This document shows, piece after piece, positions 9,901-23,299 of a DNA stretch of 64,000 nt. The DNA is from Metarhizium brunneum. Its lineage: Eukaryota; Ascomycota; Sordariomycetes; Hypocreales; Clavicipitaceae. The translations under genes were made by a program, and so were the position numbers. The notes beneath the pieces were generated by a model that made no database searches, was not told the DNA's origin, and saw only the letters and a program-made list of their open reading frames with translations. The stretch lies in assembly GCF_013426205.1 (NCBI RefSeq), contig NC_089424.1:2790001-2854000 (forward strand). The letters run 5' to 3'. Position 1 is the stretch's first letter. Each line of letters opens with the position of its first letter.

Positions 9901-12900
9901 AATATTAATAAAAACTAAAATATATATAAAATATTTTAAATAATATTAATAAAAGTTTTATAAATTTTTTATATAAATTATTATAAATTAAAAATTAAAT
10001 TAATTAAATAAATTTTAAATAATATTATATATATTAATAAAAATTATATAACTTTTTTTTATAATATATTACTTTTAAATAAAAAATAAAATAAAAAAAA
10101 TAAATTAAAAAATATAAATAATTTTATAAATTATAATTAGCTTTAAATAATTTAATTAAATTAAATATTTTATAATTTATTAATTAATATTAAATAATTA
10201 TAATTTAATAATAATTAAAATAAACTTAAATAAAGTTTTATATAAATTTAATATATTTTTAATTTAAAAATTTTTTTATTTATATAAATTTATAATTTTA
10301 ATTAAAAATAAAATAATTATATTTATTAATTATTTATAAAAAAAAAATTTAACTTAAATTATTATAATATTTAATTAATAATAATTTTAAAACTTAATAA
10401 ATAAATAATAATAATTTATAAAAAAATTTAAAAAAAAATTATATAATTAAACTTATATAATATTAAAATAAATAAATTAAATAAAAAACTAAATTAAATT
10501 ATAATAAAATTTAAAATTATAAAAATATTATTATTATTAATTATTTAATTAAATATTTTAAAAAATATTTACTTAATATTTTATATAAACCTTTTAAAGT
10601 AAATAGCTTTTAATTTATTTTTAAGTTAAAAGTTTTTAGATTTTAAATTAAAACTAAAACTAATATAAATAAATAATAAAATAAATAATTAAATAATTAT
10701 AAAATTTATAATAAAAGAAATTTTAATAATTAAAAATATACTTAAATAAAAATATAAATAAAATATACTAATAAAATAAAAAAATTATATTTAATTAATA
10801 TAAAAGCTATTAAAAAATATATAAAATATTAAGGTATTAAATTATTTTAAAACTTATTAAGGGGATATTTACTAGAATAATAAGCTTATATTAGCTTTAA
10901 GTTATATTTAAGTTATAATATTATAAAATAAAAACCTAATAATTTTTATATAAAAAAAAAGCTTATAAAAGTAAAAAATATTTATAAAATTTAATTTAAA
11001 AATATAATAAAATTATATAAAGTTATTTATTTTTTTTAGAATTATTTAAACTAAAAAATAATAAAAATTAATATAATAAATTATATACTTAAAAGTATTA
11101 AAATTAATATAAAAATAATATAAATTAAATATAAACTTTTATTATAAAAAAAAATAAAAAAAATATTATTTTAATTTTTTAATTTAATATAAATAAGTAT
11201 TAATTAATAATAAAAAGCTATTAAATTATATACTTATTATTAAGTAAATATTATAAATTAAATAAAATACTTTAAAAAAATAAAGCTTTTAATTTATATA
11301 TATTACTTAAAAATAAATATAAATTAAATATAATAATAAATAAAATAATATATTATAAAAATTAAAATAAATATAAAAAAATATATTATTATAATAAAAT
11401 TTTATTAAATATTATTAAAAACTAAAAAAAAATTACTTAAAATTAAGTTAAAATTAAATTAAAAATATAAATTAAAAAAACCTAAAAATTAAAAATATTA
11501 ATACTTTATAATTAAGCTAAATAAAAAAAAAATAAAAATAATATAATATAAAATATAAAATAATAAAATATAATAAAATTTTAATTAAATATATAAAAAC
11601 TAAAAACCTTAATAAAAAAAATTTAATTAATCTTTTTAATAATTAAAATAATTATAAATAAACTTTAGGTTTTACTTTATACTTTAATTATACTGTAAAA
11701 CTACTCCTAAAATTAATTCTAACTTTAAATTTAAAATTCTTATACCTATTTACCCCTTATAATAATATTATATTTTAATTATAATAAAAGTATAATAGTA
11801 AATAAAATATTAATAATTATTAATAATAATAAAAAGAAGCTTAATTAAAGTATTTATTACTTAAATACTAAAAAAGCTTAATTTATTAAAATTCCTAGTA
11901 AATTTATATTAATTAATATATATAACTATATTATTAAAGAATATAATACTAAATACTAAAAAATTATTAGCTTAGTACTAGATAATACCTTAAAGTAAAT
12001 TTAAAGTATTATAATACGCTTTATTATAATAATTATAATATAAGCCTTAATTATACCTAAAATAGGTAAAATACTTATAATATAAAATCTTATTAATATT
12101 ATTAAAAAAGCTATAATTAAGGTTTTATAAATAATAAAACTATTAAAAATATAAGTTATAATTATAATTAATATATTTTTAAACTTTTTTTATATTAAAA
12201 TCCCCTTAAAATTTATATCTAATTATATTAATTATAAAGTTTTTATTAAAAGTAATATAATTATTATTAATTTATAAAAAAAAACCCTTAAAAAAATTAT
12301 TTAAGCTATAAATTATATTACTTAAATTAAAGTTATAATAATAGCTAGGCGCTTTTATAATAATAATATAATAATAACTTTTATTAAAAAAAGTAGTTTA
12401 TTTTATAAGTAAATAATATAGTTTTAATTTACTTTTAGCCTAAAAGTAAGCTTATATTATAAGCTTTTTAGTATAATTATTAAGGCCTTTTTTTTAAGCA
12501 CCTTAATAATATAATAAATAATAAATTTATAAAAGCTATATTAAAAGCTAATAATATTAAAATTACTAAAAAAAAAGTATAATATTTTTATATTAAAATT
12601 TTTATAAAAATAATACTAATTCTAGCTATAAATAGCCTTAAAAATATAAATAAGCTTTATTAAAAAAAGCTTATTTATAAAGCTAAAATATTTAATATTA
12701 AATTTTATAAAAAATTTATATATTCTAGGTAATACTTTTATTATTTTAAGATTAATTATATTATTAAGTTTTATAAAGTAATACTAAAATATAATTAATA
12801 TAAAGCTATTATATATAAAAAAAAAAAAATACTTAATTAAAATAATAAAAGCCTTTTTAAAATATATTAATTATAATAAATTATATTTAATATAAACCTA

Positions 12901-14534
12901 GATATATTTTATTATAAATTATTATTAAAATAAAGCCTAGAATATATATTAATAAAAACTAGCTTTTTTTATTAAGGCTTTTATAAATATTTACTTAAAT
13001 TAATTAATAATAATATAAAAATAAGCTAAACTTAAAATACTTTTATTAAAAGCTTTATTATAAAAAAAGCTTAAATAATCTAAAAGTAATAAAAATATAA
13101 GTAAACTTTTAATTACTTTTAAAAAATTATAAAAAAAAAGTATTTTTATATATATAAAATAAAATTATATTAGTATTATATTACTTTTAAACTTTTAGAT
13201 TAATTTTATAAAAAAAGCTCTAATAATAAAAAGCTAACTTAACTTATTATTAATATAATAATTAAAATACTTTATTAAAATATATAAAAAAAAACATGTT
13301 TATTTACTTAGTATTATAAGCCTAAAAAAGGTTTAATATAATTATAATATAAAAAATAATATTAAAAAAAAAATAATACTTTTTTATACTTATAAATAAT
13401 AAATTATAACCTAATTTATTATAATAAATATATTATACTTTATATTTATAAGTAATATAAACCTAATATATAAAAAGTAAAAAATAATAAAAACTAATAT
13501 TATATAATTATATATAATATAAATATTTACTTAATATATTTATTAAGCTATATATTAAATTAAATTATATTTTTTAAAAATCTTAATAAAATAATATTAT
13601 ACTTTTATAATATTTTTATAAAAAATCTTAATTTATATTATTTTTTTTAAGATAAATATAATAAAAAATTATTAAAAGTAAATATACTTATAATATTTAT
13701 AATTTAATAATAACTTAAATTTATTATACTTTAAAGTATAATAATATAATTAAAATATAATAAAAAAAAATATACTTAACTTAATATAAGTTATAAGTAA
13801 TATAATAATAATATATAAAAGTAAAGCTAATTTTATTAGCTTTAATTATTAATTATAAGTAATTAATATTAAAATTAAAATAAACTTTTAATAAAATAAG
13901 CTTTTTATACTTTAATAATATAAAATAAATATTAATATAATAAAAATAAAAGTAAAGTTTAAGCTTTATATTAAAGTTTAATTAATTATATTTTAAACTT
14001 TTAAAAAAGTAAATAAATATATAAACTAGCTTATAATATAATTTTAAGTTATTATAAAAATAATAATTTTTAAGTAAAAAAATAAAAAAAAATAATATAA
14101 ACTTTTAATAAAACCTAAAAATTAATAATATAAATAAAAAAATAAAAAAAAATAAAAAATAATAAAAGTTTAAATATATTAAAATTAATTAAAATATTAT
14201 ATTAATAATATATAAAGCTTAAATTTAAGCTATATATAATATAAAATAAAAAGCTTAAAAAAAAGTTATATATATAATAAAAAAAAAAGCTTTAAAAGCT
14301 TTTAAAACCTTAAAAAATAAGTTAAGCTATAAAATAATTAATAATTAAAAGCTAAATAAATTTTAAACTTAAACCTAAATAAACTTAAAATACTTTTAAT
14401 TAATACTTATAAAATTTAAGCTAAAGCTTTAATTATAAAATTTTTTTTAAAGTTATAATTAAAGCTCTTAAATAATAATATAAAAGCTAACTAGAAATAT
14501 ATTAATAAGAGCCTAAATTAAACTCTTTTTAAGC
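6951..14534. other. AT desert, no recognisable gene
   Basis: Mostly pure A/T with occasional AAGCTT-like residues. From about 11640 the GC remnants become slightly denser (for example CTTATACCTATTTACCCCTT), as if a coding transposon relic lies here, but no protein can be read. The solo LTR is inserted at the right end. Confidence 0.5.
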
Positions 14535-14539
14535 CTAAA

Positions 14540-14993
14540 TGTTACGACCCAGCCGCAGGCTGCAGTGTAGGTCGCAGAATGGGCCGACTACATGAGCCAC
14601 CCCGCGGAGGGACAAGGCCCATATCGGAAAAATAGTCGGAGCATATAAGGTGATCGCAAGGGTCGTCTTACGATCAGAACGATCACCATGTAAGTCAACA
14701 TGATCGCCTTGCGATCAGGACGACTCACGGTCAGAAGTCGCTCTCGGGAAAGAGCAACCACCCTATATATAAGAACCCCAATTTTACTCCATAGATAGAC
14801 TCTAACTCCTTAGCTTTCAATAACGATCATTATATTAACCTAAGCTTCACTTACAACTCTTTAACTCTAATCATTTGGTTACGGTCTACGACCTATTACC
14901 AACGTAACACCCAACTACTCAGATTAACCGCCCTAGTGGCTCTGCCAACATAAACTACAACTAGTTTATCCCTTGGGAACCTTAGCCGTTACA
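14540..14993 (+). mobile_element. Solo LTR of a retrotransposon, not RIP-mutated
   Basis: A 454-bp island of normal base composition in the AT desert. It begins TGTTACGACC and ends GCCGTTACA, the TG...CA ends of LTRs. It is flanked by a perfect 5-bp duplication CTAAA at 14535-14539 and 14994-14998. An internal TATA box (TATATATAAG, 14764-14773) marks the expected U3/R promoter. No internal retrotransposon region or second LTR is adjacent, so this is a solo LTR left by LTR-LTR recombination. Its intact CpG and CpA sites show it arrived after the surroundings were mutated, or that it escaped RIP as a single short copy. TGTTAC ends and a 5-bp duplication are common in Ty3/Gypsy elements, so that group is likely. 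The strand shown follows the TATA orientation. Confidence 0.92.
14651..14717 (+). promoter_or_regulatory. GATCG/CGATC-rich cluster inside the LTR
   Basis: An 11-bp inverted repeat, TGATCGCAAGG (14651-14661) and CCTTGCGATCA (14707-14717), encloses further CGATC motifs. There are five GATCG or CGATC occurrences in about 66 bp, some 50-110 bp upstream of the LTR TATA box. This is where a U3 enhancer would be expected. A regulatory role is inference. Confidence 0.4.
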
Positions 14994-14998
14994 CTAAA

Positions 14999-17900
14999 AA
15001 AATTAAAAAAATAATAAGTTATATTAGTAGCTAAAAAGCGCTAAGTAAAAATAGCTTATTAATAAGTTTTATTAAAGTATATAAAAAGCTAGTTATAAAA
15101 GTAATTATAATACTTTTTAATATAAGTTATATAATAAAATAATTTCTAGAATAATTCTAGATTATATATATAATAATTCTTAAAAAACTAAGAAAAAAAA
15201 AATTATTATATTTTTAATAAATAAAAGCTAATATTTTTATTAAGTATAATAAGTAAAATTATTAAAATTATAATTATAACCTAGCTTATTTATAAAATTA
15301 AAAATAAATTATTACTTTTAAATATATAAATAAATAATTAAAAATATAAGTTAATAAAAATAATAATTAAGCTATTAATTAAGCTAATATATATAATATA
15401 AAAATATAATAAAATAGCTTTATTTTTATAACTAAATTTATTTAAAGCTTTTAATATAATAAATTATAATAAGCTTATATATCATATTTTAAAATATAAG
15501 TTTCTTAAATAAATTATATTATAAATTTATAATTTTATTATAAAAAAATTATTTTAGCTTAATTTTAATAATAAAAAATTATAAAAATTTTAGGTTTAAA
15601 TTAAAATACTTTAAGGCTTATTATTATTTTTTATTTTATTTTTATTATATATAATATTATTTTTTAATTAATTATAAGTAATAAATAAAATTTTTATTAT
15701 AAGCTTTATTAATAATATTAATTTTATATTAATTAAAACCTATATAAATATAATAATATATTAGCTTAAAATTATATAAAAAATATATTAAATATAAATT
15801 ATAAAAATAAAAATATTATTTAAATTAATAAAAAGTAATTTTATATACTTTATAAGAAAATATAAAATAAAAATAAAAATAATTTAATTTAAAGTTATTA
15901 TAATTTAATTTATACTTAATAAAAGGTTTTTAAAAGTTTAATTAAACTAAAAATTTAATTAATTTATATATTATAAAAAATTTAAAATAAAGCTAAAATA
16001 ATAATAATATACTTTTATAATACTTATAATTTTTATATAAAATTATAGTTTTATTAAGGTATATTTATTATATATATAAATTATTAAAAGCTTAATAGCT
16101 TATAAAGCTAGTATATATTATAAAATTAATTTTCTTAAAAGTATAATTAAAAAAATTACTTATACTTTTACTATAAAGTAAATATAATATTTTTAGATTA
16201 TAACTAGTACTTATAAAGCTATTTTAATAAAATACCTAAAAACTAAAATAATTATTCTCTTTTTAAACTTATATTTTAATTATAAAATCTAAATATTTAA
16301 ATAATAACTTAAAGTTAATAAGCTTATAATATAAATTTAGGTTATATATATAATAATTATTAAAATACTAAAAAATAAGAAAAAACCCTTAATATATATT
16401 AATATACTTAAATACTAAGTAGTAAAAAAACCCTTATAATAAGCTTAACCTAAAAAAAGCTTTACTAATAAAATAAGTAAATAAATAAGCCTAAATAAAA
16501 AAAGTAATAAAAGTATAATAATTATATTATAAAATTAAAATAATAAATAATTTTACTTAATTTTAAATACCTAAAAAAATTTTTAAATTATATAAAAACT
16601 TATATAAATATAAATTTTTAGCTTTTATATAATTATAAACTAAGAAAATAAAGCTTAATAAGTTTCTTTTTTATTATTATATACTTATAATATTTTTATT
16701 ATTTTATTAGTATAAAAATAAAGTAAAAAACTAGTATTATATATTCCTTTAATATTTACTTTACTTAATAGCTTATAATAACTTAAACCTAAAAAAACCT
16801 TTATATAATTATTATAATATTTATATAGCTTTAAAGTAGCTTTATAATATAGCTATTATAATATAATAGTTTTTTAACTTATAATATTTTTTATAATATA
16901 AGCTAATAAAAACCTTTATATAATATTAATAAATAAAAACTTAAAATTATAATATTATAAATATATTATAAATATATATTAAAAATATTATAAAAGTATT
17001 ATAAGCTTAAATTAAATTATTATTTTTAAATAAATAAACTATTAAATTATTAAATTATTAAATTATTATTAATAAAATATTAAAAGTAAACTTATTATAA
17101 AATTATTATAAAATTATTAAGTATTATTATTAAAAGTATTAGCTTACTTATTATTATATATTAAGTATATTATATATATAATATAATAATATATTAAATT
17201 TTTATTATTACTTTTATTTAATAAATTAATATTAATATTAATTAAATTATTACTTATAATACTTTTTATAATATTACTTATAATACCCTTTAATATAAGC
17301 TTAATATAAGCCTAAAAAAATTATTAAAAGGTTTAAAATAAAACTACTTTATAAGTAAATTAATAATATTAATATACTTATAAAATTAATTTAAAAGTAC
17401 TTTAATTATAATATAAATCTAATAATTCTTAATAAAAATCTAATTAAAAATTAAGTTTATAATAATAAAAGTAATAATAATTTTATTATTATTATTATTA
17501 TATTAAGTAAAAAAAATAAACCTAATAAAAACTTAATTTAAAGTTAAAAAACTAATATACTTTTTTATTTTAATAATATTATAATAAAATATATTAAAGT
17601 TATTTAATATTTATATAAGTTAATAATAAATAAAACCTAAATTTATAATAAGTAATATACTTTTTTAATTTTTTTTAAAAATTTTAATAGCTTTTATTAA
17701 AGTTAAAACTAGCTTTTTAATCTTATAATTATAAGGTATTTAAGAAAGTTAACGCGCTAAAACTATATTAGGGCTATAATATAGGTATTTTCTTAGCTAG
17801 TATAGCCTTAGTTTTCTTAGAAGGTTAGTAAGATATTTATATAATAAGTTAAATAAGAACTTAAGGTAAAGCTAATATAAATATATTTTAAGTAATTAAT

Positions 17901-19980
17901 AATTATAAAAGGTAAATATTAAAAGCTAAAAAAAAAAAATTTTTAACTTTTAAAAATAAATTAATATAAAGCTAATATAAAATTATAATAAAACTAAAAT
18001 AAAAACTTATAAATTAATATAATTTTAAAGCTATAAAAATATATAATTAGCTAAATAAAATATAAAAATATAAGTAAGTAAAAAGCTATAAAAATAATAA
18101 TAAAAGCTTACCTTAAATCTAAAATTATATACTTTTTTTAAGGCGTAAAATAAAAAAAAAAAGAAAAGAAAAAAGCTAAAACCTAAAAAAATTAAGGCTT
18201 TTATACTTAAAGCTAAAAGCTAATAACTATTATAGCTAGCTAGTACTAGCTACTATTAAGCAGGTTATAATAGCTATATTAAATATAAAATAAGCCTAAA
18301 AGTAAGCTAAAAGTAAGCTAATACTTTATATATAAAACTATTAAAATAAAAAACTAATATTATTAAACCTAATATAAAATTATATTATAAATAATATAAA
18401 ATTAAGTTAAGTAATATTTTAAAAAAATAAAAGCCTAAAAAAAATAATAAAACCTTTTTAAAATAACTAGATATTAGGTTAATAATATTAACTTTTTAAT
18501 AATATAAATAAAAATATATTAAATTTAATAAAAAGCTAATATAAAAACAAGATAATTATAGGTTTTTAACTATATTTTTCTTATAATAAATAATAATAAA
18601 AGTACTAGAGCTTTAAATAGTAAGCTAGTATAATTAAATAAATAAATAATAATTAAAATAAGTAAAAATATAATAAAAAAAAATTAAAACTAAAAGAATT
18701 AATAATAAAATAAAAAGAATAATATATAATATATTAATAATTAATAAATAAGTTAAAATTACTTAAATATAAGCTAATATTAAAATAATATAAAATATTA
18801 ATAATAAAAGCTAAAAGTATTTAATATAAAATATTAAAAATATTAAATAAAATATAAGTAATATAAAACCTAAAAATATAAATATTAAATAAAATATAAA
18901 TTAAAAAATATATAATAAAAATAAGCTTAATAAAATAATTAATTTAAGCTTTTTAAAACTAAATAATATTAAAAATATAATACTAAAAAACCTTAAAGTT
19001 AAGTAAAATATTAAAAAATAATAATAAATTAAAGCTAAAATTATTATTAATTAAATTAATATTATTTTTATTATTAATATTATATTAATTATTAAAGTTA
19101 ATATTATTATAAAATAAGTTTTTATTAAAAATTAAAATAATAATAAAAAAAATAAGCTAATAAATAATATTTTTATTAAAAATTATAATAATAATAAAAA
19201 AAAAAAGCTAAAAAGTATAATAAATAAAAAAAGTTATAAATTAAATAATAATTTAATATAATTAATAAGTTTTATATATAATTAAGTATTATTATTAAAT
19301 TATTTTATATTAATTAATAATAATTTAAATAATAAAAATAATTATATTATTTTACTTATAAAAAAATTAATTAAAATAAGCTTATTAACTTATAATAAGT
19401 TTTATTTATATTAACTAAAAAATAAAAAAGTATTTATTAAAATAATAATTTAATTAAAAAATTAATTATAAGTATTAATAGCTTAAATTACCTTAAAATT
19501 ATAATAAGTATAATTAAATATAATTTTAAATTTTCTTATAATAAAAGTAAATAAAACTAAAAATCTAATATAATATACTTTTTAATTATTAATTATATTT
19601 TTCTTAAAAGCTATAAATATAATATATTACTTATTAATATATAAATATATAACTTTTTTTTATTTATAATATAATTTTATATTTTTAATAAAAATATATA
19701 TTTTTTAATAATAATATTTATAAGTATTATAATAAGCTTTATAAGTTATATTAAATTTAAGTATATATTTTTTTTTACTTATATTTATAATTTATTAATA
19801 ATAAAAAATATAAAAGTTAAGTATTTTATTATTATTAAAGAAATTTTTATTATTTAAATTACTTTTAATAATATATTTATTTAAGTAATAATTATAATTA
19901 AAACTAAAAAAGTAATTTAAAAATATTAAATTAAGTATAATAATAATAATAAATATTTTTTTTTTTTTATATTTATAAAT
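14999..19980. other. AT desert, no recognisable gene
   Basis: RIP-saturated sequence. Slightly less eroded patches occur at about 17736-17830 (with AACGCGCT) and about 18225-18300 (AGCTAGCTAGTACTAGCTAC), but neither gives a readable protein. No further LTR end or tandem array noticed. Confidence 0.45.
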
Positions 19981-20840
19981 AACTCTCTAAAAAAGGTAAA
20001 ACTACTAATATAAATTTATTAGGTAGCTTTACCCTTAATATTACTAGCCTTATTAGGCTTTTTTATAATTAATATAATAGCTTTTTTAAAGCTATACTTT
20101 AGCTTTATATTTTTAAAAGCTTTTTTTTTTATATTTTTAATAGTTTTATTATTTTTTTTAATTTTTATTAAATTAAGATTTTTAGCTTTATAATAATTAT
20201 TTTTTTTATTATAAAAAGCTTTTAATTTAGTATTAATTATATTATTTTTTAAGCTTTATTAGCTTTTAACCCCTAAAAGTTATAATAAGTAATTTACTTA
20301 TATTAGGCTTTATATTAGGTAGCTTAATACCTTTAAAGCTTATATTATTATTAGTATATACTTTATATATAATAGTTTATAAATAGCTATAATAAATATT
20401 AATAAGTACTTATAAAAGATATATATATATAAGAGTAGTAACTTATAATTAGTTATTTATAATAAGGTTTTAATAATAAAAAAGGTAAATAACTTAAATA
20501 AAAAAAAATAAAATTAACTTAAAATATAAGTAAGGGTAAACTATATAAATATGTTATATATATAAGTATTTTAGGTTTTTAGTATAACTTAATATAAGTT
20601 ATAAGCGTAAAATTAATAGGTTTATAGTTTACTTTTATAATAATAATAGCTAAGGCTATTATAAGATAGCCTTAATTAATAGCTATAATATAATACTAAT
20701 TATACTAAAATAGTTTACTTTTCTAGTTTTTTATTATTTTTAGCCTAATATAACCTAATATTATTTTAAATTTTATATTTATATAATACTTATATTATAT
20801 ATATAATTTTATTTAATTATAAAGTAAATTAATTATAAAT
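19981..20840 (-). repeat. Repeat family 1, copy C, inverted
   Basis: Reverse-complement copy opening with CTCTAAAAAAGGTAAAACTA and TTTATTAGGTAGC, followed by the reversed Lys/Ala codon region and the reversed 5' block. Over the 3' coding part it is very close to copy B. Confidence 0.75.
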
Positions 20841-21122
20841 TAAAAATTAATTAATATTTATAAATAAAATAACTTAAAAAAAATATTTTAAAATAAAATA
20901 ATAATAAAAGTATAAATAAAAAAGTAATTAAGTAATTTTAATTAAAATAATTAAAATATTAAGATAATTAAAAAAAAAATTATAATAAGTAAATAAAAAT
21001 ATTTTTATTTTTTTTAAAAAAGTTATTTTATATTTTATAAAAAAGCTAAAATAAATAAAAGTAAAAGTAAAATATATATATATTAACTTTAAAAAAAAGG
21101 ATTATTTAATAATATAAGTAAA

Positions 21123-22020
21123 TAACCCTCCAGAAAAGGTAAAACCGCTAATATAAATTTATTTGGCAGCTTTAGCCTTATAGGCCTTTTTAGCTTTTTT
21201 AGCCTTTTTAGCCTTAGCTTTATTAGCCTTATTAGCTCTTTTTATAGCTAGTTTTATAGCTTTTTTAGTATTATATTTTAGTTTAGTATTTTTAAAGGCT
21301 TTTTTTTTTAAATTCTTAATTATTTTTATAACCTTTTTAATTTTTATAAAATTAGGATTTTTAGTTTTAAAATAAGTATTTCTTTTATTATAAAAAGCTT
21401 TTAATTTATTAATAGTTATATTACCTACTAGGCTTTATTAGCTTTAACCCTTAAAGGTTATAATAAATAATCTACTTATATTAGGCTTTGCGTTAGGTAG
21501 TTTAGTACCTTTAAAGCCTATATTATTATTATTTATAAATAGCTATAATAGATATTAGTAAGTGCTTATAAGAGATATATATATATAAGAGCAGCAACTT
21601 ATAATTAGTTATATTATTATAATAGGGTTTTAATAGTAAAAAAAGCAAATAACTTAAATATAAAATTAACTTAAAATACAAGAGAAACCTTATAAATATA
21701 CTATATATATAGGTATTTTAGGTTTTTAGTATAACTTAGTATAAATTATAGCTATAAAATTATAATAATATATAAAGTTTAACTATATAATAATAGCTAA
21801 GGCTATTATAAAATAGCCACAACTAGCAAGTTATAGCGTGATATTAATTATACTAGTATATTTAATATATTATAATATATATATAAATAGTTTACTTTTT
21901 TAGTTTTTTATTATTCTTAGCCTAATATAGCCTAATATTATTTTAGATTTTACGCTTATATAATACTAGTATTATATATATAATTTTATTTAATTATAAA
22001 GCGAATTAACCAAATATTAA
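21123..22020 (-). repeat. Repeat family 1, copy D, inverted
   Basis: Reverse-complement copy opening CCCTCCAGAAAAGGTAAAAC. It is less eroded than copies B and C: the reversed Lys/Ala tail still reads as a Lys/Ala repeat ending AAGCTGCCAAATAA on the minus strand. It lies in the same orientation as copy C, about 280 bp away. Confidence 0.8.
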
Positions 22021-22055
22021 TATTAATATAAGTAAATAAAAAAATATATTATAAA

Positions 22056-22315
22056 TTTAAGCTAAAAGCTTAAGTCTAAGTAAAATTTTAAGTAAAACTA
22101 GCTTAAATCTAATATAAATAAACTTTAAGCTATTAAAAACCTTAAAATTTAAGTAAAACTTTAAGTAAAGCTAAATTAAACTTAATATAAATAAATTTTA
22201 AGTTAAAATAAAATAAAAAAAAATAAAAAGAAAATAAAACCTTTTTTTTTTAAGTTTATTCTTATTATTTAATAATATATATATATAGCTATAAGTATAG
22301 CTAGTCCTTTATAAA
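22056..22315 (+). repeat. Repeat family 2, right copy
   Basis: Co-linear with 4106-4370 in the same orientation (AAGCTAAAAGCTTAAG at the start, TTTAATAATATATATATA near the end). It sits directly after copy D of family 1. Confidence 0.65.
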
Positions 22316-22329
22316 TAGCTTATTATATT

Positions 22330-22845
22330 TAATTATCTTATTATTATTAGTTTATATTTTATATATAATAGTTTATAAATAATTATAATAAATATTAATA
22401 AATACTTATAAAATATATATATATATAAAAGTAATAACTTATAATTAATTATATTAGGTTTTAATAATAAAAAAATAATTTAAATATAAAATTAACTTAA
22501 AATATAAAAAAAACCTTATAAATATATTATATATATAGGTATTTTAGGTTTTTAATATAATTTAATATAAGTTATAATTATAAAATTAATAGGTTTATAT
22601 AATAATATATAAGGTTTAATTATATAATAATAACTAAAGCTATTATAAAATAATTATAATTAATAAGCTATAATATAATACTAATTATACTAATATATAA
22701 ATAATTTACTTTTTTAGTTTTTTATTATTTTTAGCCTAATATAACCTAATATTATTTTAGATTTTATACTTATATAATATTAGTATTATATATATAATTT
22801 TATTTAATTATAAAGTAAATTAACTAAATATTAATAAATAATAAT
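22330..22845 (-). repeat. Repeat family 1, copy E, inverted 5' part only
   Basis: Reverse-complement match to the first half of the family, ending in the reversed 5' landmark GCCTAATATAACCTAATATT. The 3' Lys/Ala region is missing on this side. A forward 3' half (copy F) follows immediately, so this junction looks like an inversion or nested insertion. Confidence 0.7.
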
Positions 22846-22856
22846 AATATAAGTAA

Positions 22857-23205
22857 AAATACTAAAAAGCTTAATATAAATAAGTTATTTATTATAATTT
22901 TTAAAAGTTAAAAGTTAATAAAACTTAAAAAATAATATAATTAATATTAAATTAAAAGCTTTTTATAATAAAAAAAATAATTATTATAAAGCTAAAAATT
23001 TTAACTTAATAAAAATTAAAAAAAAATAATAAAATTATTAAAAATATAAAAAAAAAGCTTTTAAAAATATAAAGCTAAAATATAACTTTAAAAAAGCTAT
23101 TATATTAATTATAAAAAAGCTTAATAAAGCTAATAATATTAAAGGTAAAGCTACCTAATAAATTTATATTAATAGTTTTACCTTTATTAAAAGGGTATTT
23201 TAAAT
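22857..23205 (+). repeat. Repeat family 1, copy F, 3' part only
   Basis: Forward copy of the 3' half: AATATAAATAAGTTATTTAT, then the decayed coding tail, then AATTTATATTAATAGTTTTA and an AAAAGGG end. Together with copy E it makes up one family member split into two opposed halves. Confidence 0.7.
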
Positions 23206-23299
23206 ATTTAAAGTTTATATTAAATTTTAAGTTTTTATATAATTATTATTATATTTAAAATATAATTTATATTTTTATAATAATATAATATTTATATTA

